NCBI GenBank assembly: GCA_024195265.1
Contig: JAJLRJ010000005.1
Span: 14,699,036-14,763,035, forward strand
Source: Dendrophyllia cribrosa
Lineage: Eukaryota; Cnidaria; Anthozoa; Scleractinia; Dendrophylliidae
Reading direction: 5' to 3'
DNA length: 64,000 bases
The first letter of the stretch is position 1. The number at the start of each line of letters is the position of its first letter. A program made the translations under genes and the position numbers. This document shows positions 55,725 through 64,000 of this stretch, piece after piece. The notes under the pieces are model-generated. The model saw only the letters and a program-made list of their open reading frames with translations. It was not told the DNA's origin and ran no database searches.

Positions 55725-57500
55725 CCCATAGCCACGCCAGCTTTTAGCGCATTTAGCTTGTCTCACGAAGTTTTTGAAACGAAAAATTAAAAGCGAACAA
55801 ATATGTCCTTAACTTTCCTTTTCGAGAAAGATTAATAAGAATTAAGAACAGAATCCTTACAAAAAAAATCAGATCGAGAAAGAAGCAGATTTCAATGTGA
55901 AAACGAGAGATAATCGGTGAGAACTCAGTGCAGTATACATACCCTGTTTATTTTTAATATCGTCCAAGATATAGTTACATGTAAGAAAACGGTGAAAGAT
56001 ATGCATCCATGAGCAAATTATGAAAGTAATTTTTACCCTTCAAATGAAAACATCTATAACGAAGAGAATCTGCTAATTTCCCCGTAAATTCATTCACCGT
56101 TTTCTCCTCATAGACAAATCAAGATGTGCGAATCATAGAAGGCGAAATGTAAAAAAACCTGGATAATTTATACGAATATAAAATGGTTTAAAAGTTAAAC
56201 TTATATATATATATATATATATATATATACTAGTAATACTGAATAAAATTGAAATCTCAGCTGATAATAAGAATTAAAGTTATTTAAAGTTACACCATCA
56301 CTCTAAGTATAACAAAACGATCGCTAAGCAACAAGTTCGAACGTTTGGTGATGTACATGACACTGCTGTCGAGATGCGGTGGCCGATGATGTTTCCAATA
56401 TATTAGTGAAACCATTATTAAAGCTTTGTAGACATCACTAATCTAAATATTTTTTTACCAGTTGGAAAACATGTCAGTAGTCCTGTTTTCTTTGTCGGTC
56501 CTTCCACTTGAAAACTTTGATACCAGTGGGAATAAAATTAAAATCATATAATCAATTGCGACTGAATTTTTTCATTGTAATATATAAGAAGATCGCTTAG
56601 CGACTAAATCGGACGCTGAAAATGTACAACAGTAGCACCTTAGAACCCAATGAATCGTTTCTGAACTCGTTTCGGCGGAAAGCTGTTCAGAATTCCTTAG
56701 TCATCTTAAAAATTCGTAATAAAATGAGAAAAACTAGAATTTTCTGAAGGAAAAGTCGCCTCAAATTTTCCTAACATCGGAAAATTTAATGCATAAAAAT
56801 AACGTTTTGGGAACGAAATAAAATCAGCTAGGAATTTCAGAAAGGTGAAAGTAGCCAGGTAATTCGGTGATAAGATTTCCCTAAAATTTACTGCTGCCGA
56901 AATATTCAGCTTAAAGATCCGAAAAGGTCAAACTGCATTAGCTTTCATCCCGACATCAGTAGATGATGTGGAAAACAGTACCCCGCCTTTCCTAGCGTTT
57001 TCCTAAACATTTCTCGTTGGGCGGCCCTGGTAAAAGACTACTCTGTGTAGATATTCATTATTGTGTTTTCATAAAAGATACATTTTTTGTTTAAAAAATT
57101 GTGCGTATCTCTACTGAGCCAAACCTTTTTTACAAGTCTAAATACATTTTAGTCGCGCCTGCATGCTTCCTTCCATTTAACACAATTGACAACTTGGGTA
57201 ACAACCCTACCAGCACTAAGCTCTAGCAATTTGTCTAACCTAGGCTCTCTGTTCATCCCCCGCAACAGTTTCAAACCGAATCGCAGTAGTCCATAAAAGG
57301 TAAATATAAAGTGATCTAATAATAAAGTCAGAACCATCATGATCTCTGATGCACCTTGGATAGGTGGGGGGAGGGGGGGGGGGGGTATTCGGTCGTTAAA
57401 CCACCTGGCCAAATTTGCTTACAACTACGAAAAGCGCGGGTGCTTTTCTAGCTTGTTTGTAATGTCAAACCTATAATAGGTCTACTGCTATGAATGCAGA
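55725..57500. other. Intergenic stretch with (AT)n and a G-rich tract
   Basis: An (AT)n microsatellite lies at about 56203-56229 and a G-rich tract at 57365-57385. I could not recognise any exon. An 87-codon open frame at 57149-57412 on the minus strand starts within the G-rich tract and has no supporting features; it may simply be GPCR 3' flank. Confidence 0.45.
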
Positions 57501-58613
57501 TCAAGCAGTTACGACCAGTGCTGGAGCAATTTGAACATTTGACTTCGATCTGAAAACAAACTTCTTTAAGGATGCAAAAATCTTGACGTATTCCGCTCGG
57601 AAGGTACGATTCATAATGCCGTATATGACGGGATTAAGAGACGTGCTAGCGAATCCAAAACATGTGTAACTCGCGTACACTTGTCGCTTGAGCCTCCAAT
57701 CTCCGTTTATAAAATCGATCAAATCGATGACTAAAACAGGAGTCCAGCAAGTTATAAAACCTATAACAACAACTAGGAGAATGTATGTAACATCTACTTC
57801 CTCCACTGAAAACCTTGAGTCCTGAGCGAAATTGAATGGTCCGACGCTTAGGGGACGAATTCTTTGCCGGAAAACGACCAAGTTATGTTTGCGCACCGCG
57901 ATAAAAACTCTTGTATAACAAGTTATGATAATAATTAGTGGAATAGCCACATAAACAAGAACTAAATAAGCCCCGTAGCCGTCATACAGGCTTTCAATGT
58001 CGTGCGCGCAGAAAACTTTTCCAGTGTGAAAGAAAAACTTGTGCCCGGCAACAACGTAAGGAAGAGGCGCAAAGAAAGCCATGATCCACAGAATCACAAC
58101 TGTTATTTTTGTTGTTTTCATGTTGAAGATTTTCTGATACAGCGCACGGGAACGAACAACTCGAAAATATCTGTTCACAGCGGTGACGGCTAAAGTTTGT
58201 AACGACACAGCGCACATGAGAAGAATCCAGAATCCTTGAAACTGGCAAATAAAATTATTAAACGGCCATTTTCCTGCCATAACAGAAACCACTGAAAACG
58301 GAATTCCCAACAATGACATTAGGAAGTCTGAAACAGCTAAAGTTATGATGTACATGTTGGGAACGGTTCTGCGAAGATTCGGGTTTTTGATGACCGCGAC
58401 GCCAAGCAAAAGATTTCCGAAAAAAGAGATGAAGTTGATCAAAAACGAAAAACTGGATTCAATTGCTCGGGTTGCGTTAGAGCGATTCTTTAACTGCCAT
58501 GCAAAGGTTTCGATCGATGTCAAAGTTTGGTTCAACATTGGTTTACTAGGGTTGTCTTCAGTTGTTAGATTGTGCGATAAGATGTAGTCTGCATGATTTC
58601 GGCGCACCCACAA
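57501..58613 (-). CDS. Class A GPCR, melatonin-receptor-like (copy 1), intronless
   Basis: Seven-transmembrane plasma-membrane receptor expected to signal through heterotrimeric G proteins; ligand unknown. The 370-residue frame shows all class A landmarks: GNLLLG in TM1, LAVSDFL in TM2, C at the top of TM3 (FICQF) with a partner C in loop 2 (VFCAHD), NRYFRVV in place of DRY, W in TM4, a TM5 proline, CWTP in TM6 and NPVIYG in TM7. TM segments lie at about 53-76, 86-111, 122-148, 167-190, 210-236, 274-299 and 312-336. The N-terminus has N-glycosylation sequons (NLT, NQT, NRS, NAT). A TATATAAG box at 58648-58641 lies only about 30 bp before the first ATG, so Met26 at 58538 (MLNQTLTS) is the more likely start; it also aligns with the start of the second copy. 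Confidence 0.92.
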   Translation of the reverse strand: MWVRRNHADYILSHNLTTEDNPSKPMLNQTLTSIETFAWQLKNRSNATRAIESSFSFLINFISFFGNLLLGVAVIKNPNLRRTVPNMYIITLAVSDFLMSLLGIPFSVVSVMAGKWPFNNFICQFQGFWILLMCAVSLQTLAVTAVNRYFRVVRSRALYQKIFNMKTTKITVVILWIMAFFAPLPYVVAGHKFFFHTGKVFCAHDIESLYDGYGAYLVLVYVAIPLIIIITCYTRVFIAVRKHNLVVFRQRIRPLSVGPFNFAQDSRFSVEEVDVTYILLVVVIGFITCWTPVLVIDLIDFINGDWRLKRQVYASYTCFGFASTSLNPVIYGIMNRTFRAEYVKIFASLKKFVFRSKSNVQIAPALVVTA

Positions 58614-58640
58614 ACTCGGCCACAGTTATTCAATCACGGT

Positions 58641-58648
58641 CTTATATA
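58641..58648 (-). promoter_or_regulatory. TATA box upstream of GPCR copy 1
   Basis: TATATAAG on the minus strand. Transcription would begin about 25-30 bp downstream, at or just after the first ATG of the long frame, which favours the downstream Met26 as the translation start. Confidence 0.5.
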
Positions 58649-58699
58649 ATATTCAGCATACACTAAAAACTTTTCAGGAGATGCTCGGCTGATGATAAA

Positions 58700-59175
58700 G
58701 TGTCACTTATAACTTGGCGGAATGAAGCCCAAAGGTGTTTGCATTTGGAGCTTTTAGCAAACAGGATATTTATGTTTGTGTGGCGCGATTTTATCACTTT
58801 CGAGTTATTGAGAATCGATGCCGTATCCAAGGGTTATTCAAGGGATGGACTCCTTGAAGTTTTTGTTGTGGCCTTTGACGGCTTCCCAATACGTAGTATG
58901 AAATCCTTAGCCATTTTCAGGCCAACTAGTTGTTTTTTCCTGCCCAATTTCCGACCTAACGCTTAATGACGCCCGATGGTGTTTGCATTTGGAGCTTTTA
59001 GCAAACAGGATGTTTGAGTTTCTGCGGCGCGTTTTTATCACGTTTCGAGTTATTGATTTCAAAGCCCGTATCTCAGGGATTTTACAGGGGGGGACTCCTT
59101 GAAACTTTTGTCTGGGTTTTTGGGCGCCCTCAGTTTGATAATCATTAGCCATTTTTAGACCAAAGTGTTATTTCC
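58700..59175 (+). repeat. Two-copy ~265-bp tandem duplication
   Basis: 'ggtgtttgcatttggagctt' followed by 'ttagcaaacaggat' occurs at 58733 and 58978. 'ggactccttgaa' and 'ttagccatttt' follow in both copies. The copies are clearly diverged. No coding function seen. Confidence 0.8.
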
Positions 59176-59219
59176 CGACCCTAGCCAATTTCTGACCTGT
59201 ACCCTTTGATAGACTACCA

Positions 59220-61450
59220 GGCAACACGTACCCGATCTCAAACAAATACCTCCTAATTTAGACTCAATTTTAGACCAAATCCGGAATCAAAATCCCCACC
59301 ATCGGGGTACCTTAGGAAATGAAATAATGCAAAAGCATTGATAATGACGTTAGCCGCTGTCTACATATATATAGCGGTGAGCCTTGTCAGCCGTCATATT
59401 TATTTCACGAGTTCTGCGATCGAGGCCCGGTTCAAACGTCGAACTTCACATGTGCCGAACCTAATGCAAATGAGAAATATCCATTGTTCTTGCTCATTTG
59501 CATTAGGTTCGGCACATGTGAAGTTCGACGTTTGAACCGGGTGACACTATTTTTATTTCACTGTTTGGACATTTCTAACATTCTTTACAAGAAAATAGTA
59601 ATGAATAAATAAGTAGATAAATAAATATAAAGACGTCATTCTTCGCTAACCTGAAAGAGTTTTTCAGCAAAACGACTAGAAAACCCGTAGCAACAGGTAA
59701 AATGCAGACGTATAGTCGTAGTTTTTATTACAAATAGTTTGGTGAAGTTGCATACACTGATCTATAACGAGTGGACTAAATTAAAGCTTAATTTCTTTAA
59801 CAACAAGATAGATTTGGGGACCTGATCTTCATGTTTGGATAATAGCTCCAGATCCTCTTTTGGTTACCTTACGTAAAATTATTAATTACATTTTACTCGG
59901 TAGAAATAAATTGCTTTTTGAATCACATTTTACAAAAATATTTGACTTGTCTCTTCAATCTCTACCGGTTGCTCAGTTGTGATGAATGTGTTTAGGCGAC
60001 AAGCTTTGGATAAAAAAGTCATTAAAATACTGAACGTCAACGTCATTTAATCTGTACAAGTGTTTCCCGCGGCAATACTTTGACAGCGTAAAAGAAAGAT
60101 GTTTGTAGAATAACTCAGTATTCTTGTTAATTTGATTTTTAAGACGTGCATGTGTCAAATGGTCCAAATTGACTGTACGTACGGCCTCGCGCGCGGGGAA
60201 ATATGAGTTTCCCACCAAATTCTGACCTAACAAAATTGCAACTGAATTGAACTATGCCCTGACCAATGTCTTCTAATTTAGATCCCATTTCAGACCAAAT
60301 CCACTCTTTGGGGCCGCCATCATTCAGATCATTTCATTTTGTTTTGGGAAGGATAGTCCCCCAAACGGGCAGGGAGCGCCGTGATAGCATAGCAAGTGAA
60401 ACATTCAAAAGCATTGATGATAACATTAGCGGACGTCTACACACGGAGCGTTGTCAACCGTTCGATTTATTTTACGATTTCCGACACTATTTTCCTTCAC
60501 TTTTCGACAATTTTTTTAAATTTCAAAACACTCTTTACAAACAAATAGTAATAAATAATATATAAGTTGATAAATAAATAAATAAATAAATAAGAAGACT
60601 TCCTCCTGCGTTAACCTGAAAGAGTTTTTACAACGACTAAAACCCCGTATAACAGGTAAAATGTGAAGTAGACTTTTTTATTAATTGTCCATGACTATTT
60701 TTATTACAAGTAGTTTGGTGAATAACATACACTAATCTATAAACGTGTTTTTATAAAAAGCTTAAAAATTTCTTTATTAAACAACTAGATGGATTTGGGG
60801 ACCTGGCGTTCGTTTTTCAAAACCGAGTCCTGATGACTTTTCGGCCCGAAAACTATTTTATGTTCAGGCTATTTACCAACAGAGATTCAACTTTCGTTCG
60901 TTTTGAAACTGAGCTAAGCAATAAAATCTTAAGTCGACCAGAAACTTTGTACTGATTTTACGGGCTAAAAACTTCACTGCGAATTGAAAGAGATTGAATT
61001 ATTTCAAAAATATCGCTTCAGTCAGGCCCAAAAAGTCTTCGGGTTGGGTACGGGTGTTATGAGAAACGCACGCCTTATCTTTATGTTTGGATAATAACAC
61101 AAGTTAAGCTCCTCTCTTAGTTACCTTACGTAAAATTATCAATTACATTTTATTCGGTAGAAATAAATTGCTTTTCAATCGATCGATCGCATTTTACAAT
61201 AATATTTAACTTGTCTCTTCAATCATGTTCAATCTCTACCGGTTGCTCAGTTGTGATGAATGTTTTTAGGCGACAAAGTTTGGATAAAAAAAGTAATTAA
61301 AATTATACTAAACGTGAACAGTGTATTTAATCTGTACGAGTGTCGGCCCGCGGCAATACTTTGACAGCGTAAAAGAAAGATGTTTGCAGAATAATTCAGT
61401 ATTCAGTTGTTAATTTGATTTTTATATTAAGACGTGTGTCAAACGGCCAG
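59220..61450 (+). repeat. ~1.1-kb non-coding tandem duplication between the GPCR genes
   Basis: Copy A (about 59220-60235) and copy B (about 60245-61450) share ordered blocks: 'ttagaccaaatcc'-type sequence, 'gcattgat(a/g)at', 'aacctgaaagagtttt', 'gatttggggacctg', 'ctctaccggttgctcagttg' and 'tttaatctgtac(a/g)ag'. Copy B has an extra stretch near 60820-61070. Copy A alone carries the hairpin at 59426-59541. It probably arose with the GPCR gene duplication, as part of the flanking DNA. Confidence 0.8.
59426..59541. mobile_element. Perfect 49-bp-arm hairpin with octamer and E-box
   Basis: Left arm 59426-59474 and right arm 59493-59541 are exact reverse complements, starting 'cccggttcaaacgtcgaact'; the loop is 18 bases. 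Each arm contains CACATGTG (E-box) and ATGCAAAT (POU octamer). Copy B of the surrounding duplication lacks it, so it was inserted after duplication. Confidence 0.9.
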
Positions 61451-62342
61451 GCTCGCGTCATCTTGTGGCTTTTCCATCTTCGCAAGCTGTATTTAGGCGA
61501 AATGTGGCTCGGCGCGACCTCGATTAAACATGGTGGTATCAACTGGCGTCTTAGAAATGTTATGTACCTATTATGCACCTATGAATGTTAGCCTGAGGGA
61601 GGAGGGAGCGGGCAAGAGGTGGAGGTTTTGACATTTTCCTTTCAAAAAATGTCAAAAGTTTCACTCTACGGGACAACACGATTCTGAAAAAATATATCAA
61701 AATTCGTGACTCTGGGCCAAGTGCAGGTGATCGAATATGCCCCGAAAAGCAATGCTACAGTGATATGCGAGCAACTGTAACAGTGGATATTCAGTTCAAT
61801 CAACAGTTAACAATGCAACAACTGATCTATTTCTGTTTCATTTTCTGGACACACTTTAGTCCAATACAGGTAAAAAGGAAATAAAAACTATTAAATATGT
61901 TGCCCTCTTTCACTTGATCACAAAGCTGACAGAGAACAACTGCCATCACTGAATTACTTTTAAAGTGCCAGTTGAAGCAAATTTTTCCTTGTAAATTTCG
62001 GGTTGTTTTTTTGCACTTTTCGAAAGGAAATAATGTATTTAGTAACTTTCAATCCGATCAAGAGAAAACGGCTTTGTTTCTATCAAGACATTTTTTGTTC
62101 TTTGTGACCTCCGATCTGTTCGTCATCTTTATTTAAAAACACGGGATCACCTTCATTTCAAAAATGGTCTTCCAGTGAGCCGTGGACTACTACATACAAT
62201 AATTATAAAAAATGTTAAATACTGATGACGATGATGATGATGATGATGATATTGTAACCGTTTATAACTTATACTGACTTATTTATTTAGTATTATTTAG
62301 TTTTACTGAATATTTCTTTATGTCTAGGAGTGTATACACCAC
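61451..62342. other. Intergenic, 3' flank of GPCR copy 2
   Basis: A (GAT)n microsatellite lies at about 62222-62250. No exon or bounded element recognised. Confidence 0.5.
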
Positions 62343-63434
62343 TTATTTCTTTGCTGCAGAAGCGTCAGTTATTCTCTGAAGATGAACAGCACCATTTTCT
62401 GCCTGCACTGAAGAAATTCCATCCTCTGATTTCGATGTCGGTGACTTTAAATTCTTTAAGGATGTAAAAATCTTGAAGTATTCCGCGCGGAAGGTACGAT
62501 TCATGACGCCGTATATGACGGGGTTTACAGAGGTGCTTGCGAATCCAAAACAAGTGTAACTCACGTACACCTGTCGCTTGAGCTTCCAATCTCTGTTTAT
62601 AAAATCGATCAAATCGATGACTAAAACAGGAGTCCAGCAAGTTATAAAACCTATAACAACAACTAGGAGAATGTATGTAACGTTAACTTCGGAAACTGAT
62701 AGGCCGCTCCCACTCGAAGAATTGGTCTGGGTTCTCGCACGAATTCCATAGCGAAAGTTTAGGTTATGTTTGCGCACCTCGATGAAAACTCTTATATAAC
62801 AAGTTATGATGATAATTAGTGGAATAGCCACATAAACAATAACCAAATAAGCTCCGTAGCCATCGTACAGGCTTTCAAGGTCGTGCGCACAGAAAACTTT
62901 TCCAGTGTGAAAGAAAAACTCGTGCCCAGTAATCAGGTAAGGAAGAGGCGCAAAGAAAGCCATGATCCACAGAATCACAATTGTTATTTTTGTTGTTTTC
63001 ATGTTGAAGATTTTCTGATACAGCGCACGGGAACAAACAACTCGAAAATATCTGTTCACAGCGGTGACGGCTAAAGTTTGTAACGACACAGCGCACATGA
63101 GAAGAATCCAGAATCCTTGAAGCTGGCAAATAAAGTTATTAAACGGCCATTTTCCTGTCATAAGAGAAGCCACTGAAAACGGAATTCCCAACAATGACAT
63201 TAGGAAGTCCGAAACAGCCAAAGTTATGATGTACATGTTGGGAACAGTTCTGCGAAGATTCGGGTTTTTGATGACCGCAATTCCAAGCAAAAGATTTCCG
63301 GAAAACGAGATGAAGTTGATCAGGAAAACGAAAAAGGATTCTATAATTACAACCGCAGTGGTTCGGTTTTTCAACTGCTGGGCGAAGTCTTCGATGGTGG
63401 AAAACGTCGAGTTCATGATTCTTGGTAATAGCAC
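62343..63434 (-). CDS. Class A GPCR, melatonin-receptor-like (copy 2), intronless
   Basis: A 363-residue frame closely related to the receptor at 57501-58613. The core from TM1 to TM4 is nearly identical (NMYIITLAVSDFLMSLLGIP, FWILLMCAVSLQTLAVTAVN), and the same class A landmarks are present (NRY, CWTP, NPVIYG, paired Cys). The copies differ mainly in the N-terminus, intracellular loop 3 (about 236-258, YGIRARTQTNSSSGSGL here) and the C-tail, which is longer and ends DASAAKK. Loop 3 and the tail are where G-protein choice and desensitisation are set, so the copies may differ in coupling. Start at MLLPRIMNSTF or the internal Met7 (MNSTFSTIED), which aligns with Met26 of copy 1. The ligand is unknown; melatonin-receptor-like is a family resemblance, not proof of melatonin binding. 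Confidence 0.92.
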   Translation of the reverse strand: MLLPRIMNSTFSTIEDFAQQLKNRTTAVVIIESFFVFLINFISFSGNLLLGIAVIKNPNLRRTVPNMYIITLAVSDFLMSLLGIPFSVASLMTGKWPFNNFICQLQGFWILLMCAVSLQTLAVTAVNRYFRVVCSRALYQKIFNMKTTKITIVILWIMAFFAPLPYLITGHEFFFHTGKVFCAHDLESLYDGYGAYLVIVYVAIPLIIIITCYIRVFIEVRKHNLNFRYGIRARTQTNSSSGSGLSVSEVNVTYILLVVVIGFITCWTPVLVIDLIDFINRDWKLKRQVYVSYTCFGFASTSVNPVIYGVMNRTFRAEYFKIFTSLKNLKSPTSKSEDGISSVQAENGAVHLQRITDASAAKK

Positions 63435-63895
63435 AGTTCCGCCGGAAAGTGAAACGGTTTCAATGCTGTTTCTAAAGAACTGTGCTGAGACCAGGAGGGA
63501 GAAGCGTTTGATAGTTTTGAAATGCGTTAAATATTGTTACATTGACTTGAGACACTGAGACTGGAATAACTTTCTTCCTAAATATCATTGAGTTGGATAT
63601 TGTACTTGTTCAGCCATACATACTTCAATACAAACCCAACAAAAGCCAATATTACCTCGGCGCCAGAAAAAATATACACTTTCGTTTCTGGATGGAATAA
63701 TTTCTTGTGACGAAAAAAGGCCTATTCACTTTTTTTTTTGGTACCGCAGATTTCGTAGCCTTTTGAATCCACCTCCACCGAATCGGTTTGCCCTAGATCG
63801 ACTTCTCTTCATTTGGTGGCATATGGAGTATTCGCAATATTTATGCAGCATAAGAACGGTGACGCCAGAGCGCAGCTGGACTGATAAAGTTTCTC
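63435..63895. other. Upstream flank of GPCR copy 2
   Basis: No TATA box equivalent to that of copy 1 was seen close to the start, and no repeat boundary recognised. Confidence 0.4.
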
Positions 63896-63922
63896 ATGGC
63901 TCCAAAGCCGGGCAACGAAACA
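63896..63922 (+). CDS. Possible first coding exon of a gene running off the right edge
   Basis: ATG at 63896 followed by MAPKPGNET and then GTAAGT, a perfect donor, at 63923. The upstream sequence is GC-richer than average ('gtgacgccagagcgcagctg'). Only nine residues are visible and no family can be named, so this is tentative. It would form a divergent pair with GPCR copy 2. Confidence 0.3.
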
Positions 63923-64000
63923 GTAAGTTATAACTGAGCGCGATCACAAAGCATGTCGCCGACTGTGTCTTTACAACATTTGAATCGTTCAAGATATTGG

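Noticed and set aside
57149..57412. 87-codon minus-strand frame beside GPCR copy 1
   Set aside because: It begins within a G-rich tract that encodes prolines; no domain, promoter or splice signal was seen.

Overview
The window looks like an animal nuclear genome, most likely an anthozoan cnidarian such as a stony coral. Every convincing gene has spliceosomal introns or is a family-A GPCR. Introns are long, AT-rich and full of small inverted-repeat transposons, tRNA-derived SINEs and G-homopolymer tracts. There is no operon, ribosome-binding-site logic or CRISPR. The assignment to corals is an inference from gene content and repeat style, not from a search.

Six genes can be supported. A BPI/LBP-like lipid-binding immune gene lies on the minus strand (start codon at 9677) and shares a 322-bp divergent promoter with MOSPD2 on the plus strand (10000-31101, 20 coding exons). 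A small Cys-rich zinc-finger-like protein gene follows on the plus strand (36364-38482, 3 exons). The minus strand then carries the CCR4-NOT deadenylase gene CNOT7/CAF1 (54587 down to 44683, 6 coding exons) and two intronless, closely similar class A GPCR genes (57501-58613 and 62343-63434). All exon joins were read from GT/AG boundaries and reading-phase agreement. Only one exon, MOSPD2 exon 3, fails its phase check, by one base.

The rest is mobile and repetitive DNA. A 106-bp tandem array (about 3300-4560) lies beside the BPI gene. Two nearly identical 1.38-kb inverted-repeat elements flank a 493-bp segment with its own inverted ends, inside MOSPD2 intron 3 (11562-14812). A SINE with a clean 13-bp target duplication sits in intron 5, and a transposon with CAGGG-type ends in intron 7. 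MOSPD2 also has a partial tandem duplication of one exon that lacks a donor site. CNOT7 intron 5 holds about 78 copies of a 36-bp minisatellite, more than 60 of them without visible variation. The GPCR pair is separated by a 1.1-kb non-coding tandem duplication, one copy of which gained a perfect 49-bp-arm hairpin.

The genes do not form one pathway. They are ordinary neighbours in a metazoan locus: RNA decay (CNOT7), ER contact-site tethering (MOSPD2), possible innate immunity (BPI) and signalling (GPCRs). I see no clearly new biological system. The most unusual items are the composite transposon-like structure, the homogeneous minisatellite, the decoy MOSPD2 exon and the one-base frameshift.
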